DNA of 64,000 nucleotides from assembly GCA_014238945.1 (NCBI GenBank), contig JABAAB010000117.1, positions 1 through 64,000 on the forward strand. The letters run 5' to 3'. Below are positions 1 to 9,852 of this stretch, piece after piece (the stretch's first letter is position 1; each line of letters opens with the position of its first letter). The notes under the pieces were generated by a model that was not told the DNA's origin, searched no databases, and saw only the letters and a program-made list of their open reading frames with translations. The position numbers were made by a program, and so were the translations under genes. Origin of the DNA: Lysobacterales bacterium. GTDB taxonomy: Bacteria; Pseudomonadota; Gammaproteobacteria; Xanthomonadales; SZUA-36.

Positions 1-245
<245 letters not shown>

Positions 246-366
246 TCACAGCGAAGTCATGAACATCTTCATACTCGCCGGATGAGTATTGGTGGGGTGA
301 TTCCAAGCAGCATATTTTACCGCAAAGTAACGCAGCAGGCGTATCAGGTGAAACTTATTTTTTACC

Positions 367-393
367 AAAAAAAAACCGCCTCTGACGAGGCGG
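367..393 (-). terminator. Rho-independent terminator of the minor-pilin operon
   Basis: On the minus strand CCGCCTC-gtca-GAGGCGG forms a GC-rich hairpin (376-393) followed by a run of nine T (367-375). It lies about 30 bases past the pilV-like stop codon, so it ends the fimT-pilW-pilX-pilV transcript before gltX. Confidence 0.9.
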
Positions 394-421
394 CAAGATC
401 ACGGAGGGTTATAACTTAAGG

Positions 422-2689
422 TCAGGGTGCCACAACGGTACAGACATCTTCCTGTATCACGATGTCGTTGGAGACATTGGAATCAGCATCGGCCAGAGAG
501 AACGAGGCCGTCGGTGCACCCGAGGATTCCGATGCATTGGTCTTGGTCAATGTTGCACTACAGGCAACCAGCTTGGTATTTGGCTTGGTGTAACCACTGA
601 CCGTTAACACGGGACTGCTACCGGCAATAAAGCAGACATAGCCATCTGATACCCGGTTACAGGCCATCTGTGATGCGGCAATATCCACGTTTGTTGCGCG
701 GAAACCGGTCACACCGGACAGGATATCACCGGTTATGACAGATGTTCCTTCTGGTGGATCCGGCACCTCGTCGCTGGTCACGACCTCGATGGAGTTACCT
801 GTAATATCCGAACTGTTGTCAATGGGGTCAGTATCAGTCAGGCCGCGGTTACTCCTGTCACCGCTGGCTTCGACAATGGATGTTCCCAGTACAGTGATGA
901 GTTCGGCCTTACCGCGACTGTGGGCATTCTCAGTTGCCAGCGCTTCGTTGGTGGTATCAACCGGGTCATTGGGCGGGTCTTCGACCCAACGATTCAGGAA
1001 TGTCATCTGAACGTCGTAAAACGGGATGATCGTCAGCACATTCTCAGAGGATAAGGTATCCAACTCGATGGTCGGGTTTTCCCAGGTGGCATGACCACTT
1101 CCATGGGAGCACGTTTCTTTCGACTGATCGGCCTGCAGGCAGTCAACCATAAAACGCAAATCCTCGGTCATGTAGTCCACGTAGATACCACGGGAACGCA
1201 ATTGCTGGTAATCGGTACCCAGAAAGGTTGGCAAAATTGTTGACTCGGGAAACAGGTCCGCTGCGGGTTCATCAAGAACAACCAATTGCGGGTCGTCATC
1301 CTCGTAACCATCTGTCATATCAGCTTCCAGCGCCAACACCGCGTCGGTCACGTAGCCAGAATAGACCGCAATTTCATCACTGTGGTCCAGGTAATCATAT
1401 GCAAAAACATTCAGGCCTTCGCGGCGCATATCCTGGGCAACGCGGAAAAAACCGTCTTTGCGAACCAGCCGACAGGATTCTACGTAATCGTCACCGTCGG
1501 TATCGGCCAGCACCAGGGCACCCTGGTTATTGTAACTATAATGCTTGTGATCACCGTTAAATGAACCATCGGTAAAGTAATCAGCGGCGGCGCGCCAGGG
1601 GCTGTACAACGACCGACCCGGGTCACCTGCCTGGTCACTAGATGCTGTACCGCCGTCGTGGTGGTCCTGGCAGCAGGTGTCACAAAAAGCACTCTGGATG
1701 TTGGATGTCGAAGTACCGTACGGCTTGATGGCAAACTCCGGTTCCTCGTATTCATCAGCTGCCCACACGGTCGGACGTCGACCCGCAGATGCAGCCGAAC
1801 CGGGTGGTACATTCAATTCGCAGGTACAGCTGACCGAAATGAACTCCTCGCGACGAAGAAAAACATTGGACTCCGATTGCGCGTAGGTGATGACGTCAAA
1901 ACGGGTTTCCACCAGTTCATCGGACCGTATCACATCCGGCTCCGGCAGTGAGGATTCCTTGAAACGGTTTTCACCCAGATCAAGCGCAACAATGTCCGGA
2001 TTGTCACCCGGCGTGAACGGCACAATGGGTGCAATCTGGTTGTTGCTTTCCTGGGTCAGCGACAGGCTGTTGGTTTGCGATGCTGCCGAGGACAAAAAAT
2101 TTGACATGGTGATGCTGCCTGTTCCCAGACCACCCGTGGTTGTCTGGGTATCATCGATGGCAAATTCACGGGTATCGTCCCAGGAGACTGTCAGGGTGAT
2201 CAGTTTCAGATCAGAAAAATAGGCTGAATAGTTATTGGTAGTCGTAAAGTCACCGGCATCATGGTCATAAAAATAATCTACCGCCGTCTGCGTCACGCTG
2301 TAGGCGATACCACCACGAATGAATGTCAGAGTGACCACACCATCGGTGGTGGTGGTGGTGTAGGAACCCATCATATCCAGCGGATCATTATAGGTATCAC
2401 CGTCATTGGTAATCTGCAGGTCCGTGATGTCATTGGTGATATTGGCATAGGCCAGTTTTTCACCGGTGATATCGATATCGAGCCAACCGAACCCCTTCTC
2501 GAACTCAATGATCTCCTCGGCGATATTACTCGCGACACTGCGAACATTGGCATCTGCGGTCGATCGCGTCAGACCACCCTGCAATTGAGCCAGGGCCAGC
2601 ATGCCGACGGCAAATATGACCACACCGATCAGGACTTCAAGTAGATTGAATCCCTTCTGGTAACTTTTTGTGTAAACTTGATGATTCAT
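422..2689 (-). CDS. pilV: Oversized PilV-like type IV pilus minor pilin, 755 aa
   Basis: Residues 11-42 are a class III prepilin signal: a short basic leader, cleavage after KG12-13 before F, glutamate at +5 (FNLLE), then a hydrophobic helix, as in PilV minor pilins. PilD would cleave and methylate it at the inner membrane. Ordinary PilV proteins are under about 200 residues; this one carries some 700 further residues, rich in Asp, Thr and Ser, predicted to be exposed at the pilus tip. A cysteine/histidine cluster sits at residues 336-345 (CDTCCQDHHD), preceded by a CTC at 288-290. It is the last gene of the operon, 13 bases after pilX, and is followed by a terminator. No pilY1 gene is present in this operon, so this protein may take a tip or adhesin role (inference). 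Confidence 0.8.
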   Translation of the reverse strand: MNHQVYTKSYQKGFNLLEVLIGVVIFAVGMLALAQLQGGLTRSTADANVRSVASNIAEEIIEFEKGFGWLDIDITGEKLAYANITNDITDLQITNDGDTYNDPLDMMGSYTTTTTDGVVTLTFIRGGIAYSVTQTAVDYFYDHDAGDFTTTNNYSAYFSDLKLITLTVSWDDTREFAIDDTQTTTGGLGTGSITMSNFLSSAASQTNSLSLTQESNNQIAPIVPFTPGDNPDIVALDLGENRFKESSLPEPDVIRSDELVETRFDVITYAQSESNVFLRREEFISVSCTCELNVPPGSAASAGRRPTVWAADEYEEPEFAIKPYGTSTSNIQSAFCDTCCQDHHDGGTASSDQAGDPGRSLYSPWRAAADYFTDGSFNGDHKHYSYNNQGALVLADTDGDDYVESCRLVRKDGFFRVAQDMRREGLNVFAYDYLDHSDEIAVYSGYVTDAVLALEADMTDGYEDDDPQLVVLDEPAADLFPESTILPTFLGTDYQQLRSRGIYVDYMTEDLRFMVDCLQADQSKETCSHGSGHATWENPTIELDTLSSENVLTIIPFYDVQMTFLNRWVEDPPNDPVDTTNEALATENAHSRGKAELITVLGTSIVEASGDRSNRGLTDTDPIDNSSDITGNSIEVVTSDEVPDPPEGTSVITGDILSGVTGFRATNVDIAASQMACNRVSDGYVCFIAGSSPVLTVSGYTKPNTKLVACSATLTKTNASESSGAPTASFSLADADSNVSNDIVIQEDVCTVVAP

Positions 2690-2702
2690 GATAGTGTCCC
2701 TT

Positions 2703-4241
2703 TTAGCGCCAGTCCTTTGGAAAATCGGTCCAGCCGCCCATTAACTCTCCGACCGACCCGCCCCCGTCACGGGCCCGTTCAATAATACTTTCTGCATAGA
2801 CCAGTTTCAGATTTCCCGACCACTTGTTGATCTCCACGTCGACGATGATGGCGCCGTAAAATACGTTGGAACCCGCCGAGTTCAATTCGGCATCGGCATC
2901 TTCGGCGTCGGTGATGAACAATACCCCCCATACCTCCGTGTTACCGTTAAGCCAGGTGGTGGTGGCAGCGGATATGATGATGACGGGGTGATCCGGTGTG
3001 CCTACCTGTTTCCCGCCGAAATTACACGTTGATCCCGATACCCAGTAAAGACCGTTTGAATCGATGTCAAAGGCGTCACAGTCACTGACAATCTGCGCAG
3101 ACTGCTTGATGACCTGGTACTGGGAGGTAGGTATGCCAAAATAGTATTCAAACAGACTGCAAGGAAAATCGCTATCCCAGAACATATCCTGACCCAAAGT
3201 TGGATCGGGATCGGATGGATCGGTATAACTGATGGCCTCGCTGCGTGAGCAACTGCAGTTTGCGGTGGGACACTCCAGATCGTCTGGCAGATAATCCACC
3301 CCAAAATATTCATGACGCTCACAGGTGGTCCAGGCAACGCCACTGGACAACGCTTCAGTTGGATCCGTGGGACAAGTAGAGTTATTACTGGCCCACACCG
3401 ACAACGGAACCCCTACCCCACCACCATTGGGGTTGGTTACGATCTCGGCGGTACCCCCGGGAGGGAAGGTGGTCTTGGTCGACAGTGGAACTGAAGGCGG
3501 TGGTCCATTCAGGGAACTGAAATTGGATATTGGAACCGCGATCAACGCCTCCGCTTTGCATTCAGCACCGATGCAATCGGTTTCACCACGTGACAGGAAA
3601 GTCACCATGAACTGTTCACCATTGAGGGTGCCCGCCGTGTCATTACAACCACTGAACGGCACACCGCCATTGGTGGTCGGATCAAAATCGAGCTCCAGCA
3701 CGCACAACACGGCACGCACATTGACCCGCTCGCTAGCCGATAAAAAACTTTCCGTATCAAGTTTCAATTCATAGGGATCATCGTTGGCGTCATCGGGGTC
3801 ATCCCAATAGTAGAAAAAACTGTTGGCCCGGCGTGTCGTACTCGATTCGCCGCGACAGGGGTGAGCGACTTCAGTAGCACTGGTTTCGGTATCAAAATCT
3901 GCTGTGTATTCACTGCACTTGAGCCAGCGCTCGGAACCCGCCAGCATCCAACCGTCGTCACCGTTGCTGTTAAGATCTGCCTTCTCGGACACCACGAAAC
4001 GGTTGATCCCCACAAAATACTCCTTGGCGTGGGAGATACCGGCTTCGGCAGCATGGAAGGCGATCTTTTGCCGCATGTCATTGGCCGATACACGTTGCTC
4101 GAGTATACCGACGCGTGAAGCATAGAAAATAAACAGTGTCATCAGCATCAGGATCATGACACCGGTAAATATGGTCATGCCACCGGCTTCCCGGCCGCGA
4201 AAGCGTTTGAACTGTGTACTGGAGGAGTGAAATATGCTCAT
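2703..4241 (-). CDS. pilX: PilX-like minor pilin assembly protein, 512 aa
   Basis: The N-terminus has a basic stretch, REAGG, then a long hydrophobic helix ending in FYASR, followed by a region with FHAAEAGI. This is the PilX N-terminal domain of type IV pilus assembly. It lacks the usual +5 glutamate. The C-terminal 100 residues contain the pattern seen in long PilX proteins (an Asn-Gly-Asn turn, then WGVLFIT and a YGAIIVD strand). The ATG at 4241 is chosen because AAGGA lies 8-9 bases upstream. A GTG at 4283 overlapping the pilW stop would add 14 residues and cannot be excluded. Central cysteine-rich segments (CPTANCSCS) suggest disulfides in the exported part. Confidence 0.78.
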   Translation of the reverse strand: MSIFHSSSTQFKRFRGREAGGMTIFTGVMILMLMTLFIFYASRVGILEQRVSANDMRQKIAFHAAEAGISHAKEYFVGINRFVVSEKADLNSNGDDGWMLAGSERWLKCSEYTADFDTETSATEVAHPCRGESSTTRRANSFFYYWDDPDDANDDPYELKLDTESFLSASERVNVRAVLCVLELDFDPTTNGGVPFSGCNDTAGTLNGEQFMVTFLSRGETDCIGAECKAEALIAVPISNFSSLNGPPPSVPLSTKTTFPPGGTAEIVTNPNGGGVGVPLSVWASNNSTCPTDPTEALSSGVAWTTCERHEYFGVDYLPDDLECPTANCSCSRSEAISYTDPSDPDPTLGQDMFWDSDFPCSLFEYYFGIPTSQYQVIKQSAQIVSDCDAFDIDSNGLYWVSGSTCNFGGKQVGTPDHPVIIISAATTTWLNGNTEVWGVLFITDAEDADAELNSAGSNVFYGAIIVDVEINKWSGNLKLVYAESIIERARDGGGSVGELMGGWTDFPKDWR

Positions 4242-4279
4242 CTGTATGTCCTTGGTTAAATCCTTCCCTGTGTTGCCTG

Positions 4280-5029
4280 TCACGGCAGGATAATCACGTC
4301 ATTTCGTATTCTTATGACGTCCTCAATCACACGTGATACATCGGAATTTCCAACCAGTTCCGCTTCCATGTGCAAATAGATTTTGCGCACCTTTGATAAT
4401 GTCTGATTGCCATCACCGTCATCGAGGATGACATCGGTATAACCGAAATAACTGTTGCGTACCTGGAAATCGGTGACGTCCACAACGTTTGGATCCGTAA
4501 TCGGGCACCACTCACCCAGGTCACAGCGGCTGGAAGATGTCGACGAACAATTGGGTGTGGTGTCGTCGTCGTCCATCCAGATTTCCAGGGTTCCGACACC
4601 GCTGACCGAACCGAGTTTGAAGCCGCCGTATATGTCGTTGGTTACATCTCCATCGTGATCACGGTCTACCTGAAAGTAAAAGCAATCATTATCGGCATCG
4701 ATCGTGACGTCATCACCAGGACTCGCGGTCCCATCAGTGGCGCAATCCACGTTGCCGAAACACAATATGGCTTCGGCCGAATAATTGGCCCTACGCACAT
4801 CACGGGTCATCAATTGAAACGTGGTGCGCATCTCCTGGGTCAGACGGCTCATCTCTATTGTGCGTGTGCCCGTTTCCAGGGTATTGGCCATCAAAGCCAC
4901 CATCGCTGCGACCACCACCAGGCTGATGGCCATGGCGATCAGCAGTTCCATCAGTGTCACGCCGTTTTGTTTCACCGGGTTATTTGACAGCCTGTCGAAA
5001 CGGTGTCTGACTCGATTGCGTATTAACAT
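4280..5029 (-). CDS. pilW: PilW-like minor pilin, 249 aa
   Basis: Prepilin N-terminus with cleavage at QNG23 before VTLMELLIAMA, a strong hydrophobic segment, then the PilW-type amphipathic continuation (TRLTQEMRTTFQLM and RDVRRANY). It belongs to the core minor-pilin complex that primes pilus assembly at the inner membrane. It overlaps the upstream fimT-like gene by seven bases and abuts pilX, so the four genes are translationally linked. The body contains acidic DDD/DGDG patches that could bind calcium (inference). Confidence 0.85.
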   Translation of the reverse strand: MLIRNRVRHRFDRLSNNPVKQNGVTLMELLIAMAISLVVVAAMVALMANTLETGTRTIEMSRLTQEMRTTFQLMTRDVRRANYSAEAILCFGNVDCATDGTASPGDDVTIDADNDCFYFQVDRDHDGDVTNDIYGGFKLGSVSGVGTLEIWMDDDDTTPNCSSTSSSRCDLGEWCPITDPNVVDVTDFQVRNSYFGYTDVILDDGDGNQTLSKVRKIYLHMEAELVGNSDVSRVIEDVIRIRNDVIILP

Positions 5030-5685
5030 ATCGCATAGCCTCCGACCACCCGGTCCCGGTCATCATCGGTACAAATGGTGGCTCGACCGGTAAGACTCAT
5101 CCTGATCTGGAGTTCATAAAGACGTTTGTTGTTCTGTTCGTTTTTCATATCAGAATGGACGTAAAACAGGTAATCGCCATCGGTGCTCTCGGTGTCCTCA
5201 ATGTCCACCACGATGCCCCGGATTGGGTCGAACGCGAAACTGCTGTCATTGGGGTTCATATGGATAAAATCATAGTCAGCGTTGGCAAAATCTGACTGGA
5301 CCCAGCGATAGGAGACACCGTCGATAGAGCAGTAGTCAGCCTGCGTATCGTCGGTCTCTTCGCAGTCACATGGTGTGTTCTGGGGAAACATTGAAGCCCC
5401 CATACACCAGTTCTTGTTGTGCCCGCCCGGGGAATCCCAGGAAAACGAAACCGTTTCATTGCGTTTGATGGCTTCACTCTGCGCCAGGTTCAGGTAGGAA
5501 GTGATCTGTTCAGCGAAACCACTCAGTTCACGTTTTTGTTTGAAACCCACCCAGGAGGGCATCGCCAATGATAAAAGGATGGCAAGGATTACAATGGTGA
5601 CCATGAGTTCCAGGATTGTAAAACCACCATTTCTTCGAGAATGAGGATTGTTGACGTGATGCCTTCCTTGTTGTTTTGCAAACAT
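5023..5685 (-). CDS. fimT: FimT/FimU-type (GspH-like) minor pilin, 220 aa
   Basis: Prepilin cleavage after NGG21 before FTILELMVT, hydrophobic helix, then a GspH/FimT-type body with the QSEAIKRN motif that is diagnostic of the family. It is the first gene of the minor-pilin operon and starts opposite the pilE-like gene, with about 150 bases between them. FimT proteins in some gammaproteobacteria bind DNA during natural transformation, and a ComEA-like protein is encoded at 32.4 kb, so a DNA-uptake role is possible but not shown. Confidence 0.85.
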   Translation of the reverse strand: MFAKQQGRHHVNNPHSRRNGGFTILELMVTIVILAILLSLAMPSWVGFKQKRELSGFAEQITSYLNLAQSEAIKRNETVSFSWDSPGGHNKNWCMGASMFPQNTPCDCEETDDTQADYCSIDGVSYRWVQSDFANADYDFIHMNPNDSSFAFDPIRGIVVDIEDTESTDGDYLFYVHSDMKNEQNNKRLYELQIRMSLTGRATICTDDDRDRVVGGYAIC

Positions 5686-5699
5686 ATTTTGCTTCCTTG

Positions 5700-5728
5700 T
5701 TGGCAGTTTCGCGCCAGGGGCTTATAGT
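5700..5728 (+). promoter_or_regulatory. Sigma-70-type promoter for the pilE-like gene
   Basis: TTGGCA (5700-5705) and TATAGT (5723-5728) are separated by 17 bases and point toward the gene at 5838. The spacer is ideal and each box has one or two mismatches to consensus. No convincing sigma-54 GG/GC pair at the right spacing was seen. Confidence 0.5.
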
Positions 5729-5837
5729 ATATGCAGGAACAGCATGCCGGTGGGCAGCTTACAGAACCGCTGGTCTGAACGATGCTACCGTCCATCCGGA
5801 AACGGATTTTTCCGGACCGACAGAGAAGGACTATTCG

Positions 5838-6251
5838 ATGAAAAACAGATTTTTTAGAAATGGTTTCACCATGACCGAACTGCTGGTCATCATGGCCATC
5901 ATGGTTATTCTGGTAACGATTGCTATCCCGAGTTACCAGACCTATGTACTCAAAGCCAATCGTGGCGAGGCCCAACAATTGCTGATGCACTGGGCCAACC
6001 TGCAGGAGATCTGGCGATCCAACAACGCCACTTTTGCAGATGATGTTGCATCTCCCAATGGTATCCCCCTGCCCACGCATGAGGATTTTACCTTTTCTCT
6101 GGGTACCCCCAACCCGCCCACGGCGACAGCCTATATCCTGGTTGCCACCGGAATCGACGACCAGGCGGACGATCACCAATACGGTACATCCTGCACGACA
6201 ATGACCCTGGATCAAATAGGCGCTAAAACTCCTACAGATTGTTGGAAATAA
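5838..6251 (+). CDS. pilE: Type IV pilin, PilE-like, 137 aa
   Basis: The start ATG at 5838 follows AGAAGGA with a 7-base gap. The N-terminus is a short basic leader, RNG9 before FTMTELLVIMA with Glu at +5, and a hydrophobic helix, as in type IVa pilins. Residues YQTYVLKANRGEAQQLL match PilE minor pilins. Two cysteines near the C-terminus (in SCTTM and TDCW) would form the D-loop disulfide. It is transcribed divergently from the fimT-pilW-pilX-pilV operon. It could be a minor rather than the major subunit; the PilE assignment rests on its length, helix and neighbours. Confidence 0.85.
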   Translation: MKNRFFRNGFTMTELLVIMAIMVILVTIAIPSYQTYVLKANRGEAQQLLMHWANLQEIWRSNNATFADDVASPNGIPLPTHEDFTFSLGTPNPPTATAYILVATGIDDQADDHQYGTSCTTMTLDQIGAKTPTDCWK

Positions 6252-6303
6252 TTTATATATTATTCATTATCTTAAAGGTTTTTTCGCGAAACAACTGAAG
6301 GTT

Positions 6304-6312
6304 TGGTATAAT
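6304..6312 (+). promoter_or_regulatory. Extended -10 promoter for mltF
   Basis: TGG-TATAAT (6304-6312) is a perfect -10 box with the TGn extension. There is no good -35 at 17 bases. It lies about 40 bases before the mltF start and just downstream of an AT-rich stretch (6250-6275). Confidence 0.55.
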
Positions 6313-6351
6313 GACTCCGGTCGCCTGCTGGGCAAAACTGGAGTTGAGGCT

Positions 6352-7758
6352 TTGCACAAAGCATTGACAAACAAAAGACCGGGATTATCACGACTTCTAT
6401 TGGCCGGTATTCTCATCCTGCCATTTCTGACTTCCGGTCATGATGACCCCACCCGCCTGGAACAGGTTAAACAACGCGGCAGTATCACCCTGCTGACCCG
6501 TAATGGCGCCAGCAGTTATTTTATCGGACCCGAGGGTGGAACCGGACCGGAATACGATCTGGCAGCAGCCTACGCCGAATTTATCGGGGTCGGAATTGAT
6601 GTTCGCGTGGCCGATGCATTCGGAGACCTTGGTAAGCTGCTCGACGGCGGACAGGGTGAATTGATTGCAGCCAACCTGACCCGCACACCCAGCCGTGAAC
6701 TGAAGTTCAATTTTGGCCCGGACTACGACCAGGCTGAAACCATCGTCGTTTACCGCCGAGGCAAGTCCCGTCCGCGCAGGCTGGAGGATCTCCAGGGTAT
6801 CAATCTGGCGGTTATAGGTGGTTCCAGTTACGAAGACATGTTGATCAAAGCACGCGAGAATCTGCCTGAACTGAACTGGACCAGCGAACAGTCCATGGGG
6901 ATGGAAGACCTGCTGCTTGCCATTACCGACGGCAACATCGACGCCACCCTGGTGGATTCCAATATCTTCAAGATTAACCAGCAGTTTTATCCCGCGTTAA
7001 AGGCGGGCTTTACGCTGGCTGAAAAGCAACCACATGCATGGGCGTTTGCACAAGGTGATGACGACTCACTGGTGCAACAGGCGCGATCGTTTTTTGAACT
7101 GATCATAAATGACGGCACGCTGGCAGCGATTCGCGGGCGATACTACGAAAACAACAATGATCTGGACCGGGTGGGCATGTTTCAATTCATGAAACAGATG
7201 CGTAAGCGGCTGCCGCCCCTGTTGCCATTATTCCAGGAGGTCGCATCGGTACATAACATGGACTGGCGCCTGTTGGCGGCCATGGGTTACCAGGAATCGC
7301 ACTGGGATCCCGGTGCTGCATCCGTCACCGGGGTGCGGGGGATCATGATGCTGACCCAACGCACCGCCAAACAACTTGGAATCGCCGACCGTCTTGATCC
7401 CGAACAAAGTATTGAAGGCGGTGCAAGATATTTCCTGCGTATGCATCATCGTATTCCCGCCCGCATTGTTGAGCCCGACCGCAGCTGGATGGCACTGGCA
7501 GCCTACAACATGGGCTGGGGTCATCTCGAAGACACCCGAGTGCTGACACAAAAACAGGGAGGCAATCCGGACAGCTGGCATGATGTTAATCAAAGACTCC
7601 CCCAACTGAGCCAGGAAAAATGGTACCAGCAGACCCGCTATGGTTATGCCCGCGGCTACGAGGCACAACAATACGTCAACAACATTCGCAGTTATTTTGA
7701 AATTCTGGTCTGGATGGACACCCGCTCACATCCCATGATGGTGGCAATGACGGATTAG
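6352..7758 (+). CDS. mltF: Membrane-bound lytic murein transglycosylase F
   Basis: Cleaves peptidoglycan between MurNAc and GlcNAc, forming anhydro-muropeptides, at the outer membrane/periplasm. Residues 12-28 form an N-terminal hydrophobic export segment. Residues 35-270 are a solute-binding-protein-like (SBP_3) regulatory domain. Residues 290-460 are an SLT domain with the catalytic glutamate E315 in YQESHWDPGA and the conserved AYNMGWGHL. Length 468 matches the family. The start is a TTG at 6352 with GGAG eight bases upstream. It converges on dnaQ, with only eight bases between stop codons. Confidence 0.93.
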   Translation: MHKALTNKRPGLSRLLLAGILILPFLTSGHDDPTRLEQVKQRGSITLLTRNGASSYFIGPEGGTGPEYDLAAAYAEFIGVGIDVRVADAFGDLGKLLDGGQGELIAANLTRTPSRELKFNFGPDYDQAETIVVYRRGKSRPRRLEDLQGINLAVIGGSSYEDMLIKARENLPELNWTSEQSMGMEDLLLAITDGNIDATLVDSNIFKINQQFYPALKAGFTLAEKQPHAWAFAQGDDDSLVQQARSFFELIINDGTLAAIRGRYYENNNDLDRVGMFQFMKQMRKRLPPLLPLFQEVASVHNMDWRLLAAMGYQESHWDPGAASVTGVRGIMMLTQRTAKQLGIADRLDPEQSIEGGARYFLRMHHRIPARIVEPDRSWMALAAYNMGWGHLEDTRVLTQKQGGNPDSWHDVNQRLPQLSQEKWYQQTRYGYARGYEAQQYVNNIRSYFEILVWMDTRSHPMMVAMTD

Positions 7759-7766
7759 CTTCGTTG

Positions 7767-8477
7767 CTATTCCCCTGGTTGGGGGTGAAGATACATGCAC
7801 TGGCCGGATTGCTTTTCTATTTCCGCCAGGCGGGCCTCGTGCAATTGTAATTCTTCAGCGCTGGCTTTCAGCACAAACAGTGCCGGATGTTCTGCATGTG
7901 CATGCATATCCTCTTCCATCGGGTCGGGTGTGATTTCCAGGCTCAAGCCAAGGTCGGGTTGACCGCCGGTCATGGCCAGGTAGACGTCGGTCAGTATCTC
8001 GGCATCCAGTAACGCCCCGTGCAGGCTGCGGCTGCTGTTGTCCACATCGTAGCGCTTGCACAGGGCATCGAGGTTGTTGCGTTGCCCGGGGTGTAAGTCC
8101 CGGGCCAGTTCCAGCGTATCGAGCACCGAGGCCAAATGAGTGATGGACGGGGTTTGATGACCACATACCAACAGCTCATTGTCGATAAACCCGATATCAA
8201 AAGGTGCGTTGTGGATCACCAGTTCCGAATCTGCGGCGAATGCCAGCAGATCATCAGCAATTTCGAAAAATCGCGGTTTGTCGCTTAGGAACTCCGCTGT
8301 AATTCCGTGCACTTCCATGGCGCCGCGTTCGATCTCGCGCTCCGGATTCACGTAGGCATGGAATCGTCTGCCGGTCAGTTGCCGATCAACCAGTTCCAGG
8401 GCACCGATCTCTATGATGCGGTGACCCTGTTTCGGGTCCAACCCGGTGGTTTCAGTGTCCAGTACAACTTGTCTCAT
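7767..8477 (-). CDS. dnaQ: DNA polymerase III epsilon subunit (3'-5' proofreading exonuclease)
   Basis: Proofreads replication errors as part of the Pol III core. DEDDh exonuclease motifs are all present: Exo I VLDTETTGLD (D7, E9), Exo II HNAPFDIGF, Exo III HGALLDAEIL. At 236 residues it is close to the E. coli protein, and the C-terminal tail after the exonuclease domain would contact the alpha subunit, whose gene dnaE is at 23.7 kb. It lies just downstream of rnhA on the same strand, the usual gammaproteobacterial arrangement. Confidence 0.95.
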   Translation of the reverse strand: MRQVVLDTETTGLDPKQGHRIIEIGALELVDRQLTGRRFHAYVNPEREIERGAMEVHGITAEFLSDKPRFFEIADDLLAFAADSELVIHNAPFDIGFIDNELLVCGHQTPSITHLASVLDTLELARDLHPGQRNNLDALCKRYDVDNSSRSLHGALLDAEILTDVYLAMTGGQPDLGLSLEITPDPMEEDMHAHAEHPALFVLKASAEELQLHEARLAEIEKQSGQCMYLHPQPGE

Positions 8478-8509
8478 TTACCATCCTTTTGAAAGTGCCG
8501 ATGAATATT

Positions 8510-8938
8510 CTAGCTTCTCGGTATCGCCAGTCGCGCCAATTCATCTGCTCGTTCGTTGTCAGCAACTCCGGAGTGTCCCTTGACCCAATGCCAGTTCACC
8601 TCGTGACGTTCCAGCGCTTGCTCCAACAGCTTCCAGAGATCCACGTTTTTTACCGGTTGCTTGGCAGCGGTACGCCAACCACGACGTTTCCACCCTTCCA
8701 CCCACTGGGTCATTCCCTGGATCACGTATTTGGAATCGGTGTGGATGTCCATCCTGCAACCCCGTTTCAAGGCCTCGGCACCCCGGATCACCGCCATCAT
8801 TTCCATACGATTGTTGGTTGTATCCCTCGTACCACCGGATATTTCCTTGCGGTGCTTGCCTGAAATCAGTACCGCGCCCCAGCCACCGGGTCCGGGGTTG
8901 CCGCTGCAGGCACCATCGGTGAACATGACGACACTCAA
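8510..8938 (-). CDS. rnhA: Ribonuclease HI
   Basis: Degrades the RNA strand of RNA-DNA hybrids in the cytoplasm, removing R-loops and primer remnants. The catalytic carboxylates are visible: D8 in [12 protein letters not shown]46 in [10 protein letters not shown]68 in HTDSKYV, plus the C-terminal [14 protein letters not shown]. The 142-residue length is normal. The start codon overlaps the stop of the upstream methyltransferase (ATGA), so the two are translationally coupled. dnaQ follows about 30 bases later. Confidence 0.95.
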   Translation of the reverse strand: MSVVMFTDGACSGNPGPGGWGAVLISGKHRKEISGGTRDTTNNRMEMMAVIRGAEALKRGCRMDIHTDSKYVIQGMTQWVEGWKRRGWRTAAKQPVKNVDLWKLLEQALERHEVNWHWVKGHSGVADNERADELARLAIPRS

Positions 8939-9615
8939 GATGCCGCTTCCCGGCTGCTACAACCATCCAGTGATGCCGATACAACACCGGCCGGATGGAC
9001 GCTTTTAAAGCGCAGGACAGTGGAATTATTTGACAGTCCCTGGTGTCTGCCTTGCAGCACTACCCGGTCTGAAAAAGGCAGACCAAATTCGTGCCATCTG
9101 GAATTAGCGGCCGGCTTCGACAGCCCGGCAAGCCCGCTCATCAGGCAGTGTCTGATCTTGAAGGATCTGGATTGCAAGTGGTTGCAGGTCTTGCTGAGTC
9201 TCAGTCCCGGGAAGCTGTTGTCGCGGTTTGCCAGGTGATAACGCAAACCACTGGCGTTTAACCCGCTGATGACGATGTCGCCACCGGGCACCAACACATG
9301 CAGTGCCTGTGCGAGGATCACGTCGGAACCATCGCAGACCAGATGGTGCAGCACCACCAGGTCGAAAACTGATTGTTCAAATGGCAACGCCTCAAGCCGG
9401 CATCGTACCCTCGCACTTTCTGAATTCCTGTCTGCGCTAAGACGAACAATCTGCACGGGACTGACCGTATCCAGTGCAAGGTCACCCGCCCCGGCGTGCT
9501 TCAATACCAGCACCCTGCCCGGGCGCCGTTTCGCCATCAATGGCCGGAGTATTTCCGTGGCCAATTTTTGCTGGGCCGATTGATCCGCAGGATGATGTGA
9601 CTTTTTTTCTGTCAT
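8935..9615 (-). CDS. Class I SAM-dependent methyltransferase-like protein, substrate unknown
   Basis: This is the methyltransferase-fold protein commonly found between gloB and rnhA in gammaproteobacteria. The N-terminal third has a degenerate SAM-binding stretch ([15 protein letters not shown]). It is followed by [17 protein letters not shown], typical of the acidic loop and strand 4 of Methyltransf_11 proteins, and [13 protein letters not shown] for strand 5. The usual GxGxG is replaced by KHAGAGD, so activity is not certain. It is the first gene of a methyltransferase-rnhA-dnaQ unit and diverges from gloB. Substrate cannot be read from the sequence. Confidence 0.75.
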   Translation of the reverse strand: MTEKKSHHPADQSAQQKLATEILRPLMAKRRPGRVLVLKHAGAGDLALDTVSPVQIVRLSADRNSESARVRCRLEALPFEQSVFDLVVLHHLVCDGSDVILAQALHVLVPGGDIVISGLNASGLRYHLANRDNSFPGLRLSKTCNHLQSRSFKIRHCLMSGLAGLSKPAANSRWHEFGLPFSDRVVLQGRHQGLSNNSTVLRFKSVHPAGVVSASLDGCSSREAAS

Positions 9616-9852
9616 ACGCCGACGATAGATTTAACGGAAATGCAGCACGCCGGTGGCGACAATGTATTAAAATTGTCAGACGTCCCACATGATCTACAAA
9701 GGGGTAAAACGTGATTAAACATCAATGATTCCATTTCCCACCGGTATGGGTTTGTTACATGGTCATCTGACACCAGGTCACAAGCTACAGACATACGTAA
9801 GCATAAGGGGTATAACTGTGGCTGCACAACCACCAAATCAAAGGAAATTCAC

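Noticed and set aside
5697..5712. Sigma-54 promoter upstream of pilE
   Set aside because: A GG and GC pair is present but not at the required -24/-12 spacing; a sigma-70-type promoter fits better.
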